A stretch of 64,000 nucleotides of DNA. It comes from Pseudarthrobacter oxydans. GTDB taxonomy: Bacteria > Actinomycetota > Actinomycetes > Actinomycetales > Micrococcaceae. This document shows positions 1 to 8,582 of this stretch, one piece after another. How positions within the stretch are numbered: position 1 is the first letter of the stretch; every line of letters begins with the position of its first letter. Position numbers and translations under genes: made by a program. The stretch lies in NCBI RefSeq assembly GCF_034258515.1, contig NZ_CP139438.1:2356001-2420000 (forward strand). Reading direction: 5' to 3'. A model generated the notes under the pieces. That model ran no database searches and was not told the DNA's origin. It saw nothing but the letters and a program-made list of their open reading frames with translations.

Positions 1-502
1 GGGCGCTGGCCAGCACGGCGTCGAGCAGTTCCTTGTCCGTGGCCTGGGCGGCCTCGCCGGAGAAGATGCCGGCGCGCATGGTCTTGTGCTCGCGCAGGTG
101 GCGGGTGATGGCGCGGGTGTCCACGCCCTGGATGCCGACGATGCCCTGTGCCACCAGCTCCTCGTCCAGCGAACGCTCGGAGCGCCAGTTGGACGGGCGG
201 CGGGCGGCATCGCGGACGATGTAGCCGGCGACCCAGATGCGGCGGGACTCGGCGTCCTCATTGTTCACGCCGGTGTTGCCGATGTGCGGAGCGGTCTGCA
301 CTACGAGCTGGCGGGCGTAGGAGGGGTCCGTGATGGTTTCCTGGTAGCCGGTCATGCCGGTGGCGAAGACTGCTTCGCCCAGCGCGGTTCCAGTGGCGCC
401 GTAGCTGCTTCCGCGGAAGATGCGGCCGTCTTCGAGCACCAGCGCAGCTGGAGCGGACACGGGAGCGGAAACTGGGGCGGTTACTGCGGTGTTTGTTGTC
501 AC
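1..502 (-). CDS. carA: Carbamoyl-phosphate synthase small subunit, N-terminal part (cut by window edge)
   Basis: This is the glutaminase subunit of carbamoyl-phosphate synthase, which supplies ammonia to CarB for carbamoyl phosphate used in pyrimidine and arginine synthesis. Only about 167 N-terminal residues are in the window; the gene runs off the left edge, so the class I amidotransferase domain with its Cys-His-Glu triad is not visible. The visible part carries the CarA small-subunit N-terminal domain, including [19 protein letters not shown] and [14 protein letters not shown]. The start is a GTG 4 nt after the stop of the upstream membrane-protein gene, so it is translated as part of the pyr operon. 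The open left end kept it out of simple ORF calling. Identification is secure from the motifs and from its place after pyrC. Confidence 0.93.
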   Translation of the reverse strand, partial: MTTNTAVTAPVSAPVSAPAALVLEDGRIFRGSSYGATGTALGEAVFATGMTGYQETITDPSYARQLVVQTAPHIGNTGVNNEDAESRRIWVAGYIVRDAARRPSNWRSERSLDEELVAQGIVGIQGVDTRAITRHLREHKTMRAGIFSGEAAQATDKELLDAVLASA

Positions 503-506
503 TGTC

Positions 507-1028
507 TTACTTTCCACTATTGGCATCAGCCGCGGGGGCCGAAGAAATCAATTCCTGAAGTGCTGCGATGAGCACGTCCCTGTCCTCTGCGCGCCTGGTC
601 CGGAAGCCGGTGTCCAGCACATGGCTGCCGTGCGCCCAGGCAAGGACCAGAAGGCCGTCCTTCTCCACGAACTTTCCGGCCATCCCGCTGTCCAGCCGCA
701 CGCCGGCCAGGGACGCCGCCGGGATATAGAGCGCCGGAGCCCCGGAACGGTCAAAGAGGACGCCGTGCGGGTAGACCTCCAGCGTGGCATTGGTGCGGAT
801 GCCCAGCGCATGCACGGCAATCCGGTCCAGCCAGTCACCGGCGGTGGTGGATGCTACATACTGGCCCTCGGCTGCGGCGAGCGGCTCCCCCGGCGCCTCC
901 GGCACCACGGGCAACCGTTCGACGTCGGACTGGCGTCGGAGTCGGTTCCGCCAGCCCATCCAGATAAGGGCAAATGCTATGGCGATGAGGCCCAGCGTGA
1001 TGACCAGCGAAAGCAGCTTGGTGTCCAT
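507..1028 (-). CDS. Single-pass membrane protein with PH-like domain, inside the pyr operon
   Basis: A 173-residue protein with one N-terminal membrane segment (about residues 5-24, [19 protein letters not shown]) followed by a basic stretch (WRNRLRRQ) and a soluble domain of about 140 residues. The soluble part resembles the bacterial PH-like domain proteins often annotated next to pyrC in Arthrobacter relatives; I infer this from context and general pattern rather than from a catalytic motif. The ATG overlaps the pyrC stop by one base (TGATG), and carA follows after 4 nt, so it is co-translated with the pyrimidine genes. No pyrimidine-related function is known to me. The basic residues after the helix predict that the C-terminal domain is cytoplasmic. 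Confidence 0.75.
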   Translation of the reverse strand: MDTKLLSLVITLGLIAIAFALIWMGWRNRLRRQSDVERLPVVPEAPGEPLAAAEGQYVASTTAGDWLDRIAVHALGIRTNATLEVYPHGVLFDRSGAPALYIPAASLAGVRLDSGMAGKFVEKDGLLVLAWAHGSHVLDTGFRTRRAEDRDVLIAALQELISSAPAADANSGK

Positions 1029-2368
1029 CAGGCTGCGCCTGCGGTTGTGGCCGACCCGTACGGGTACGGGGTGTTGAGCTCGCCGTTGAGGACGGTGGGG
1101 TGGCCCTTGAAGAACGTGGCCACCACCTTGCCGGGCAGTTCCATGCCCTTGAACGGGGAGTTCCGTCCCATCGTGGCCATCTTTGCGGGCTCCACGGTCC
1201 AGCGCGCGGCCGGGTCCACCAAGGTGATGTTGGCGGGCTCCCCTGCTTCCAGCGGCCGGCCCTGGTCCTCGAGGCGGCCGATCGCCGCAGCCGCCGTGGA
1301 GGTCACCCTGGCAAAATCCGCCCAGGTGATCAGGCCGGTTTCGATCATGGTGTGCTGGACCACGGACAGGGCAGTTTCCAGTCCGGTCATTCCCATGGCC
1401 GCCTGCGCCCACTCGCATTCCTTGTGCTCACTGGGGTGCGGCGCGTGGTCCGTGCCCACGACGTCGATGGTGCCGTCCGCGAGGCCGGCGCGCAGGGCCT
1501 GGACATCGGCGTCGGTCCGCAAGGGCGGGTTCACCTTGTAGACGGGGTCGTAGCTGCGGACCAGGTCGTCGGTCAGGAGCAGGTGGTGCGGGGTGACCTC
1601 GGCGGTGACGTTGATGCCGCGCTCCTTGGCCCAGCGGATGATTTCCACCGAACCGGCGGTGGAGACGTGGCACACGTGGAGCCGGGACCCGACATGCCGG
1701 GCCAGCAGGACGTCGCGGGCAATGATGCTTTCCTCGGCCACCGCGGGCCACCCTGCCAGCCCCAGCACGGCGGACACTTCGCCCTCGTTCATCTGGGCGC
1801 CGGCTGTCAGTCGGGGTTCCTGCGCGTGCTGGGCCACCACGCCGTCGAACGCCTTGACGTATTCCAGCGCACGGCGCATGAGGACGGGATCGTGGACGCA
1901 GATGCCGTCGTCGGAGAACATCCGGACCCTGGCGCGGGAATCGGCCATGGCGCCCAACTCGGCGAGCTGTTCCCCGGCCAGGCCCACGGTGACGGCGCCG
2001 ACGGGCCGGACGTCCACCCAGCCGGCCGTTTGGCCGAGGGTGTAGACCTGTTCCACCACGCCGGCGGTGTCAGCCACGGGAGTGCTGTTGGCCATCGCAT
2101 GGACAGCGGTGTAACCGCCCAGCGCGGCGGCCCGGGTTCCGGTCTCCACGGTTTCGGCGTCTTCGCGGCCGGGTTCGCGGAGGTGGGTGTGGACGTCCAC
2201 CATGCCCGGCAGTGCCACCAGGCCGGCGGCGTCGACCACTGTGGCTCCGTCGGCTGAAAGACCCGTCCCACGCTCAGCGATCAGCCCGTCGCGGATCAGC
2301 AGGTCCGCCGGTTCGCCGCCCAGGATCGAGGCGCCGCGGATCAGGTAGGTTCCGGTGTTGGCTGCCAT
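1028..2368 (-). CDS. pyrC: Dihydroorotase
   Basis: Amidohydrolase of 446 residues that cyclises N-carbamoyl-L-aspartate to dihydroorotate, the third step of UMP synthesis. The metal-binding signature is clear: [14 protein letters not shown] near residue 55 gives the HxH pair, and the later conserved segments [10 protein letters not shown] and [12 protein letters not shown] supply further His and Asp ligands. The length is that of class I dihydroorotases. The start ATG overlaps the pyrB stop by one base (ATG within CATCA on the plus strand), and the stop overlaps the next gene in the same way, which indicates translational coupling throughout the operon. Confidence 0.97.
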   Translation of the reverse strand: MAANTGTYLIRGASILGGEPADLLIRDGLIAERGTGLSADGATVVDAAGLVALPGMVDVHTHLREPGREDAETVETGTRAAALGGYTAVHAMANSTPVADTAGVVEQVYTLGQTAGWVDVRPVGAVTVGLAGEQLAELGAMADSRARVRMFSDDGICVHDPVLMRRALEYVKAFDGVVAQHAQEPRLTAGAQMNEGEVSAVLGLAGWPAVAEESIIARDVLLARHVGSRLHVCHVSTAGSVEIIRWAKERGINVTAEVTPHHLLLTDDLVRSYDPVYKVNPPLRTDADVQALRAGLADGTIDVVGTDHAPHPSEHKECEWAQAAMGMTGLETALSVVQHTMIETGLITWADFARVTSTAAAAIGRLEDQGRPLEAGEPANITLVDPAARWTVEPAKMATMGRNSPFKGMELPGKVVATFFKGHPTVLNGELNTPYPYGSATTAGAA

Positions 2369-3393
2369 CAGTTGCTCTCCTTGGTGGGATGGGTGCCGGC
2401 GTACGCCAGGGCGGGGGTGGCGGCTGGTCCGCGGGTGTCCCCGGAGAGCAGCAGGTAGAGTGCGGCCATGCGCACCGAGACGCCGTTGCGGACCTGGGCC
2501 AGCACGGTGGAACGCGGTGAATCAGCGGCTGCCGCCGAAATTTCCAGGCCGCGGTTCATCGGGCCGGGGTGCATGATGATGGTGTCCTTCATGCCCAGGG
2601 TGTCCAGCGCCCGCAGACGGTTGTCATCAAAGCCCCAGCGGCGGGAGTACTCACGGGTACTGGGGAAGAAGGATGCATTCATGCGTTCACCCTGAACGCG
2701 GAGCATCATGACGGCATCAACGCCCTGTTCGAGGGTCTCGTCCAGGTTGTAGCTGACCTTGCAGGGCCACTTTTCGACGCCGATGGGCAGCAGGGTGGGC
2801 GGCGCCACGAGGGTGACGTCGGCACCGAGCGTACGCAGGAGCCAGACGTTGGAGCGCGCCACCCGCGAGTGCAGGACATCCCCGGCAATGGCCACCCGCA
2901 TGCCCTTGAGGTCTGAGCCTTCGGAACCGGTGCCGGCCAGGCGGGCCCAGTGCCGGCGCATGGTGAACGCATCGAGCAGTGCCTGGGTCGGGTGTTCGTG
3001 GGTGCCGTCCCCGGCGTTGATGACGGCGGCGTCGATCCAGTCGGTTGCGGCCAGGCGGTGCGGCGCACCGGAGGCCCAGTGGCGGATCACGACGGCGTCC
3101 GCGCCCATGGCGGACAGCGTCTGGGCGGTGTCCTTCAGGGACTCCCCCTTGGACACCGAGGATCCCTTGGCGGCGAAGTTGATGACATCCGCCGAGAGCC
3201 GCTTGGCGGCGGCCTCGAAGGAGATGCGGGTGCGGGTGGAATCTTCGAAGAAGAGGTTCACCACGGTACGGCCGCGAAGGGCCGGGAGCTTCTTGACCTC
3301 GCGGTCGCCCACGGCAGCCATCTCCTCGGCGGTGTCGAGGATACGGATCGCGCTGGCAAGGCTGAGGTCCTCGGTGGAGAGCAGGTGCTTCAT
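2368..3393 (-). CDS. pyrB: Aspartate carbamoyltransferase catalytic subunit
   Basis: A 341-residue transcarbamylase that joins carbamoyl phosphate and aspartate, the committed step of pyrimidine synthesis. The carbamoyl-phosphate-binding motif [13 protein letters not shown] lies near residue 50, [11 protein letters not shown] near residue 80 is the mobile loop, and [11 protein letters not shown] near residue 138 is the third conserved element. The C-terminal half has the usual aspartate-binding domain (HPGPMNRG). No regulatory subunit gene (pyrI) is nearby, so regulation is expected to come from PyrR and not from allostery of an ATCase holoenzyme. The start overlaps the end of pyrR by 4 nt. 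Confidence 0.97.
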   Translation of the reverse strand: MKHLLSTEDLSLASAIRILDTAEEMAAVGDREVKKLPALRGRTVVNLFFEDSTRTRISFEAAAKRLSADVINFAAKGSSVSKGESLKDTAQTLSAMGADAVVIRHWASGAPHRLAATDWIDAAVINAGDGTHEHPTQALLDAFTMRRHWARLAGTGSEGSDLKGMRVAIAGDVLHSRVARSNVWLLRTLGADVTLVAPPTLLPIGVEKWPCKVSYNLDETLEQGVDAVMMLRVQGERMNASFFPSTREYSRRWGFDDNRLRALDTLGMKDTIIMHPGPMNRGLEISAAAADSPRSTVLAQVRNGVSVRMAALYLLLSGDTRGPAATPALAYAGTHPTKESN

Positions 3394-3977
3394 GAGCGGC
3401 CCTCGATGACTACTTCGTTGACGGGTGCGCCGCCGGGGGCGGTATCGGTTTCCTCCAGCCGGACCCTGACCTTTTCCGCGGATGACGTCGGCAGGTTCTT
3501 GCCGACGTGGTCGGCCCGGATGGGAAGCTCCCGGTGGCCCCGGTCGATCAGGACGGCGAGCCGGACGATGCGGGGGCGGCCGAGGTCCACGAGGGCGTCC
3601 AGGGCGGCGCGGATGGTGCGGCCGGAGTAGAGGACGTCGTCGATCAGGACCACCACCTTGTTGTCGATGCCCGTGCGCGGCAGCTTGGTGGGGTACGGCG
3701 GCCGGGTGCCCTGGTGGGAGAGGTCGTCGCGGAACATGGTGACGTCCAGCTGGCCGACGATGGCCGCTGCGTCAACGGTGGGATCCGCGGCGGCGATTTT
3801 TTCGGCGAGCCGGACAGCCAGCGGGAAACCGCGGCGCGGGATGCCCAGCAGGACGAGGTCCTGCGATCCCTTGTTGGCCTCAAGGATCTCATGGGCGATA
3901 CGAGTGAGCGCCCGGTCAATGTCCGCCTGGCTGAGGACAACCCTGGCTGGAACCGGTGCGCTGGTGACAGAAGTCAA
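3390..3977 (-). CDS. pyrR: Bifunctional pyr operon regulator / uracil phosphoribosyltransferase
   Basis: PyrR is an RNA-binding regulator that senses UMP and also has uracil phosphoribosyltransferase activity. The PRPP-binding motif [14 protein letters not shown] is intact, as are the basic residues around [10 protein letters not shown] that line the RNA-binding face in this family. I chose a TTG start at 3977 because a strong ribosome-binding site (AAAGGGGAG) sits 7 nt upstream. An in-frame GTG at 4004 would add nine residues, but it lies inside the leader hairpin and has no such site. The product is 195 residues, near the family norm of about 180. It is the first gene of the pyr operon and overlaps pyrB by 4 nt. 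Confidence 0.94.
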   Translation of the reverse strand: MTSVTSAPVPARVVLSQADIDRALTRIAHEILEANKGSQDLVLLGIPRRGFPLAVRLAEKIAAADPTVDAAAIVGQLDVTMFRDDLSHQGTRPPYPTKLPRTGIDNKVVVLIDDVLYSGRTIRAALDALVDLGRPRIVRLAVLIDRGHRELPIRADHVGKNLPTSSAEKVRVRLEETDTAPGGAPVNEVVIEGRS

Positions 3978-3992
3978 CGCTCGTCTCCCCTT

Positions 3993-4008
3993 TCCCCGCC
4001 TCACGGGA
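3993..4008 (-). promoter_or_regulatory. Candidate PyrR-binding RNA hairpin over the pyrR ribosome-binding site
   Basis: In the mRNA sense this reads UCCCG-UGAGG-CGGGGA: a five-pair stem with a GAGG-containing loop, directly followed by the AAAGGGGAG ribosome-binding site of pyrR. PyrR recognises hairpins with a conserved GAGG-type loop, and in Mycobacterium smegmatis such an element overlaps the first ribosome-binding site and works by translational repression. A TAATTT hexamer at 4039-4044 could be the -10 box, giving a leader of roughly 50 nt. A second similar string, CCAGGGAGGCCGC at about 4050-4063, lies further upstream and may be outside the transcript. No terminator is seen, so repression of translation fits better than attenuation. 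Confidence 0.6.
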
Positions 4009-4166
4009 CGGAATTAAAAAAGGATCATGTGCGTCTCAAAATTACCACAGCGGCCTCCCTGGACATGCGTCGGGAGGACGCGGTGATGGTCACACCCAGG
4101 CGGCTTAGTGGAACCGGCAAGGCGTGGTCTTAGGCGTCCGGGCGACTCACACCTAGGCTTTTCGGT

Positions 4167-5444
4167 ATGTCGATGCATCCGAGCAACCCTGCGTCCGGCC
4201 GGCCGGAAGACCCCTGGGGGCGGGGAACGGCGCCGCTGCCCGCCCAGGCCAACCCCAGCTGGATGGGGCACGTGCAGCCCGGGAACTACCGTCCGGCGCC
4301 CGGGCATGAGGGGGCACCGGTTGGAACTGTGGTGCCGCCGCAGGACCAGGGAACCATGGTGAAGGCGGCCAGGTCCCGCAGCGGCCTGCTGGGTTTGACC
4401 GTCGGCGTCAGTGTCCTGGCCCTCCTGAGCCTTTTCCTGGTGGTGCCGTTCCTGCTGTCCAGCACGGGGGCGGCCGGGTTCGTTGTGGGGTTCCTCGCAT
4501 CATTGATCCCCCTGTCCGTGGTGCTCCTGGCCGTGCACATCATCGACAAGTGGGAGCCCGAGCCAAAGCGGCTGCTGTACTTCGCCTTCACGTGGGGCGC
4601 CGCCGTATCCATTGCGGTGACCCTGCTCATCCAGCCGTTTTTCGTCCTGGCGTTCCAGTTTTCTGACGAGGCGGACCTCCGGACCTACATGGCCACGGTG
4701 CAGGCGCCCGTCGTGGAGGAGTTCGCCAAATCCCTGGGGCTGCTGATGCTGCTCCTGCTGGCGAGGAAACACTTTGACGGGCCGGTGGACGGCGTGGTCT
4801 TCGCGTTCACCATCGCCGGGGGTTTCGCTTTCACCGAGAACATCCTGTACTTCGGCAGGGCCATCGCTGAGTCGGCAGATCCCGCAGGCGACTTCGCCCA
4901 GGTCTTTTTCCTCCGCGGGGTCATGTCGCCCTTTGCGCATGCGATCTTCACGGGCACCACCGGGCTGGTCATGGGGTTCGCCGCCCGGCGCTGGCATACC
5001 GGCGCCTCGGTGGCCGCTTTCCTGGTGGGGCTGCTGCCTGCCATGTTCCTGCACAACCGCTGGAACAGCATGGGGCAGGGCTTCCTGGCGGACTACATCC
5101 TGGTCCAGGTGCCCATCTTCCTCCTCGCTCTAGGCGGCATCATCCTGCTGCGCGTCGCGGAGAAGAGGCTGACCCGGCAGCGGCTGCTCGAGTACTCGGC
5201 GGCAGGCTGGTTCACTCCCGCTGAGGTGGAGCTCCTGGCCACCGTGGGCGGACGGCGGACGGCGTTGAACTGGGCCGGCAGCTATGGCAGGAAAAGGCAG
5301 ATGAGGGAGTTCCTGAAGGCCGCCACGCATCTGGCGAATACCCGGCAGCGCATCCTGAGCGGCCGCGATGTCCAGCTGCACCAGGCTGAGGAGCGCCAGC
5401 AGCTGCAGCGCATCCTGGCCCTGCGGGCCGCCGTGGCCAGCTGA
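4167..5444 (+). CDS. PrsW-family intramembrane metalloprotease
   Basis: A 425-residue multi-pass membrane protein of the PrsW/CAAX-type glutamic protease family. Residues 1-65 form a Pro-rich soluble tail, and about eight hydrophobic segments follow between residues 75 and 330. The family motifs are visible: a Glu pair in APVVEEFAKSLG (near 180), FAFTENILYF (near 220) and SPFAHAIFTG (near 255). The C-terminal 90 residues are soluble and charged. The family includes PrsW, which cleaves anti-sigma factors, but the substrate here is unknown and no sigma/anti-sigma pair is adjacent. There is no obvious ribosome-binding site; TAGGCT ends 7 nt before the ATG, so a leaderless transcript is possible. 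It is divergent from pyrR and convergent with the next gene, 12 nt away. Confidence 0.85.
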   Translation: MSMHPSNPASGRPEDPWGRGTAPLPAQANPSWMGHVQPGNYRPAPGHEGAPVGTVVPPQDQGTMVKAARSRSGLLGLTVGVSVLALLSLFLVVPFLLSSTGAAGFVVGFLASLIPLSVVLLAVHIIDKWEPEPKRLLYFAFTWGAAVSIAVTLLIQPFFVLAFQFSDEADLRTYMATVQAPVVEEFAKSLGLLMLLLLARKHFDGPVDGVVFAFTIAGGFAFTENILYFGRAIAESADPAGDFAQVFFLRGVMSPFAHAIFTGTTGLVMGFAARRWHTGASVAAFLVGLLPAMFLHNRWNSMGQGFLADYILVQVPIFLLALGGIILLRVAEKRLTRQRLLEYSAAGWFTPAEVELLATVGGRRTALNWAGSYGRKRQMREFLKAATHLANTRQRILSGRDVQLHQAEERQQLQRILALRAAVAS

Positions 5445-5456
5445 TGTCCCGCCCGC

Positions 5457-6266
5457 TCACCTCGCGGGGTACGCCCTCGATGTCAGTGCCAGCGCCTCGT
5501 CCAGTACCTTCCCGAAGTTGGCGGGATCGTGGGCAAAGCGGCCCAGGAACAGCCCGGAAACGCCGCTGAGCCTGGGCAGCACGCCGGGCTTGGCTGACCC
5601 GCCGTAGATGACCGGGAGCCCCACTAGCCCATGCCCGGCGAGCAGCGCGCGGAGGTGGCTGACGACGTCGGACACGTACCCGGCGTCCGCCGGCTCTGCT
5701 GCCCCGATGGCCCAGACAGGTTCGTAGGCCACGATGACCCGGGCGGCCAGCGCCCAGTCGCCGCCAACGGCCGCCCGGATCTGCCTGTACACAACGACGG
5801 CGGCGTCACGGGGGGAGCCTTCCCCCAAAGAGTCTTCTCCCACGCAGAGCAGCGGCGTCAGCCCGGCGTCGTCCGCTGCCCGGACCTTGAGCGCCACAAT
5901 GCCGTCAGTTTCGCCGAAGTGGGCGCGGCGTTCGGCGTGGCCGATCTCCACCAGGAGGACGCCCAGATCAGCCAGCATGGACGGAGCCACTTCCCCCGTC
6001 CAGGGCCCGTCCGCCCAGCCGCAGTTCTGCGCGCCGAGGCGGACCGGCGACCCTTCGAGGATCCGGCCGGCGGCCGGCAGCACCGGAAAACTGGGGACGA
6101 CGAACGGGACCACCCGCCCGGCCGCAAGGGCCGGACGGGTGTCCACTTCGTGCCGGATGCCGGTGAGCCACTCAAGGGAGTCGGCGTACCCCAGGTACAT
6201 TTTGGTGCTGACGCCGACGTACACCGTTTCGGTGCCCTGGCGGTCCGATGTGCTGCAGTCGGGCAT
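5457..6266 (-). CDS. Triosephosphate isomerase-like enzyme, probable L-erythrulose-1-phosphate isomerase
   Basis: A 269-residue TIM-barrel isomerase of the TPI superfamily. The catalytic residues can be placed: Lys22 in STKMY, His110 in GHAERR (ordinary TPI has GHSERR) and Glu182 in YEPVWAIG; the phosphate-gripping YGGSAKPG is near the C-terminus. The STKMY N-terminus in place of the usual NWKMN, and the location in a sugar catabolic cluster next to RpiB-like and DhaK-like genes, point to the LerI/EryH type that converts L-erythrulose 1-phosphate to D-erythrulose 4-phosphate, and away from glycolysis. It is the last gene of the cluster; its ATG is 8 nt after the transporter stop. A longer open frame runs upstream through the transporter, but it is antisense-frame noise. 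Function is inferred and not shown. Confidence 0.82.
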   Translation of the reverse strand: MPDCSTSDRQGTETVYVGVSTKMYLGYADSLEWLTGIRHEVDTRPALAAGRVVPFVVPSFPVLPAAGRILEGSPVRLGAQNCGWADGPWTGEVAPSMLADLGVLLVEIGHAERRAHFGETDGIVALKVRAADDAGLTPLLCVGEDSLGEGSPRDAAVVVYRQIRAAVGGDWALAARVIVAYEPVWAIGAAEPADAGYVSDVVSHLRALLAGHGLVGLPVIYGGSAKPGVLPRLSGVSGLFLGRFAHDPANFGKVLDEALALTSRAYPAR

Positions 6267-6274
6267 GGGTTCGA

Positions 6275-7627
6275 TCACTTGTGGTCGAGCAGGTCGTCCG
6301 CCTTGTTGCGGAACCGCTTGGTGGCGTACATCATGATGGCGGCCACGAACGGCAGGACGCCCAGCGCGTAGACCCCCATGGTGCCGGTGTCGGACGCCGT
6401 AACCTGGTTGACCGTTGTGCGCAGGATCGGGGCCACGAAGCCGCCCAGGTTGCCCAGCGAGTTGATCAGGCCAATGCCCGCGGCGGCTGCCGTTCCGGTG
6501 AGGAAGGCCGTGGGGTAGGACCAGGCGATGGGGCCGATGGACAGGAAGCTGCACACCGCCAGGGTGATGAAGAGGATGCCCAGGGCCGGGATATGGTTTG
6601 CTCCCGCCCAGGCAGAGCCGAAGATGCACAGGCCGGTGGAGAGGAACAGGCCGGTGCCCCAGACACGGCGGCGGACAATGGTGTTGGCGGCCCGGCCGAT
6701 GAAGTAGCAGGCGAAGATGCCAAAGAACCACGGGATCGCTGCCAGCAGGCCAACCATCAGTCCGACCTTTTGGCCGGTCAGCTGGGACACCTGCTGCGGC
6801 AGGTAGAACGTCACGCCATACACAGCCACCTGGAGGCAGAAGTAGATGGCCGTGAAGTACCAGACCTTGCGGTTCTTCATGGCGGCGACGACGCCTCGGG
6901 GGCCGGTTTCTTCCTTGACGGTGTCCTCCAGCGCCATGACATCCAGCAGGGCCTGTTTTTCCCCGGGGTCCAGGAATTTGGCGTCCTGGGGGCTGTTGAT
7001 CAGGAAGAAGTAGGCGGCGATGCCGGCCACAACGGCGAGCATGCCTTCCACGAAGAACATGACCTGCCAGCCGGCCACGCCGGGAACCTGGTCGCCGATG
7101 TTTATCAGCCAGCCGGACAGCGGGGCACCCATCATCTGCGAGAACGGCTGCGCGAGGTAGAAGATGGCGAACATTTTCACGCGCACCTTGTTGGGGAACC
7201 AGGCAGCGAGGAACATGATGACGCCGGGGAACAGGCCTGCTTCGGTTACACCCAGCAGGAAACGCAGGATGATGAAGGAAGTCTCGCCCTGGACGAAGGC
7301 GAAGCAGGCGGACACGATGCCCCAGGTGATGGCGATGCGGGCCAGCCACACCTTTGCGCCGAACTTGGTCAGGAGCAGGTTGCTGGGAATTTCGAACAGT
7401 GCGTAGCCGATGAAGAAGATACCGGCGCCAAGGGCGTAGGCCCCCGCGGTGACCCCGCGGTCCACCCCGAGCGCCGCCTCCGCGAAGCCCACGTTGGTAC
7501 GGTCCAGGAACGCAACGATGTACAGGATGACGAGCATCGGCATGAGCCGGAAGGAGGCCTTGGAGATCGCCGACTTAAGGACCGGCGAGTCCAGGAGCTC
7601 CTTGGTGGATGCTGCTGTTAGGGACAT
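6275..7627 (-). CDS. MFS transporter, anion:cation symporter (ACS) family
   Basis: A 450-residue 12-helix permease. The segment FLDRTNVGFA at the end of helix 1 and GYALFEIPSN in helix 2 are hallmarks of the ACS family, which imports organic anions such as hexuronates, galactonate, phthalate and tartrate with protons. This favours a sugar acid, rather than a neutral polyol, as the substrate of the surrounding cluster. A good ribosome-binding site (GAGGAG, 5 nt from the ATG) sets the start. It follows the 30-residue membrane protein by 54 nt and precedes the TPI-like gene by 8 nt. The specific substrate cannot be read from the sequence. Confidence 0.9.
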   Translation of the reverse strand: MSLTAASTKELLDSPVLKSAISKASFRLMPMLVILYIVAFLDRTNVGFAEAALGVDRGVTAGAYALGAGIFFIGYALFEIPSNLLLTKFGAKVWLARIAITWGIVSACFAFVQGETSFIILRFLLGVTEAGLFPGVIMFLAAWFPNKVRVKMFAIFYLAQPFSQMMGAPLSGWLINIGDQVPGVAGWQVMFFVEGMLAVVAGIAAYFFLINSPQDAKFLDPGEKQALLDVMALEDTVKEETGPRGVVAAMKNRKVWYFTAIYFCLQVAVYGVTFYLPQQVSQLTGQKVGLMVGLLAAIPWFFGIFACYFIGRAANTIVRRRVWGTGLFLSTGLCIFGSAWAGANHIPALGILFITLAVCSFLSIGPIAWSYPTAFLTGTAAAAGIGLINSLGNLGGFVAPILRTTVNQVTASDTGTMGVYALGVLPFVAAIMMYATKRFRNKADDLLDHK

Positions 7628-7681
7628 CTAAACTCCTCTTTGAGTATGTAAGCGTGGAAATCGGTGCACGTTGGTGCCCGG

Positions 7682-7774
7682 TTACAGCGGGAAGGCGATG
7701 AGAACCACGCCCGCCAGGCAGGCGAGCACGCCGATTGCCAGGTAGATCCGTCGTTCCTTGGTCCAGGCGCCCAT
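7682..7774 (-). CDS. Thirty-residue single-span membrane protein between SDR and transporter genes
   Basis: A tiny open frame of 30 codons: MGAWTKERRIYLAI at the N-terminus, then a hydrophobic helix from about residue 10 to residue 29, ending in AFPL. It starts 12 nt after the SDR stop and has a ribosome-binding site (AAAGGA) 5 nt before the ATG. The positive residues K6, E7, R8 and R9 before the helix predict an N-in orientation. It lies 54 nt upstream of the MFS gene on the same strand. These features (site, spacing, hydrophobic helix, operon position) support a real small gene, perhaps a partner or stabiliser of the transporter, but I know of no named family. Confidence 0.62.
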   Translation of the reverse strand: MGAWTKERRIYLAIGVLACLAGVVLIAFPL

Positions 7775-7786
7775 GGGGGTCCTTTC

Positions 7787-8554
7787 CTAGTGCATGTAGA
7801 GGCCGCCGTCCACATTCAGCGTCTGGCCGGAGATGTAGCCGGCGTCCTCGCTGATGAGGAAGGCGATGGCGGCAGCGATGTCGCGGGGGGATCCCACCCG
7901 GTTGACCACCAGGTCGCGGGTGAGTTCTTCCTTGCGTTCCTCGCTGAGGGTGCCGCCCATGATGTCGGTATCGATCGGGCCCGGGGAGATGGCGTTCACG
8001 GTGATGTCGTACTCCCCCAGTTCGCGGGCGGTGGAGCGGGTCAGCCCGATCACGCCGGCCTTCGCCACCGAGTAGGGCGTTTTGGAGAACGTTCCGCCGC
8101 CCCGCTGGGCGGACACCGAAGAGATATTGACGATCCGACCGATCCGGTTCTTAACCATTGACTCCGCGACCCGGCGGGTGGCGTAGTGGACGCCGTTCAG
8201 GTTGATGTTCAGCACGCGGTCCCACTCGGTCGCGTCAAGGTCCAGGTACGGAACCGGGGAGCTGACGCCGGCAATATTGGCCAGGGCCACCACCTGCGGC
8301 AGCTCGGCTTCGATTGAGTCGACCGCGGCGCGGACGGAGCCTTCGTCAGCCACATCGGCACCGGCGCCATGGGCCTGCACGCCGTAGCGGGATGCCAGTT
8401 CCTTGGCCGTGGCCTTGCACAGTGCGTCGTCGAGGTCGATGATGCCGATGTTCCAGCCCTGGGCCGCAAGGTAGTTGGCGGTGGCCCGGCCGATGCCGCG
8501 CTCAGAGACCGCCCCGGTGACGATGGCGGTGCGTCGTGCAGGGAAAACACTCAT
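7787..8554 (-). CDS. SDR-family NAD(P)-dependent oxidoreductase
   Basis: A classical short-chain dehydrogenase/reductase of 255 residues. The cofactor motif TGAVSERGIG is at residues 13-22, NIAG at 93-96, and the catalytic Ser148, Tyr161 and Lys165 (YSVAK) are all present. Asp40-41 at the end of the second strand (IIDLDD) favours NAD over NADP. In tetritol pathways of actinobacteria SDR enzymes oxidise threitol or erythritol to erythrulose, so this is one possible role; oxidation of a sugar acid is another. The ribosome-binding site AGGAG is 5 nt from the ATG at 8554. An open frame continues upstream through the neighbouring gene in the wrong frame and was not used. Confidence 0.9.
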   Translation of the reverse strand: MSVFPARRTAIVTGAVSERGIGRATANYLAAQGWNIGIIDLDDALCKATAKELASRYGVQAHGAGADVADEGSVRAAVDSIEAELPQVVALANIAGVSSPVPYLDLDATEWDRVLNINLNGVHYATRRVAESMVKNRIGRIVNISSVSAQRGGGTFSKTPYSVAKAGVIGLTRSTARELGEYDITVNAISPGPIDTDIMGGTLSEERKEELTRDLVVNRVGSPRDIAAAIAFLISEDAGYISGQTLNVDGGLYMH

Positions 8555-8582
8555 GGTTGCTCCTGGGAGTAGGAAGGGATGG

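Noticed and set aside
6267..7349. Open frame continuing upstream of the TPI-like gene (630 codons in all), seeming to fuse it to another protein
   Set aside because: The extra part is the transporter gene read in a wrong frame. It is Pro/Arg/His-rich with no domain, and the TPI-like gene has its own ATG at 6266.
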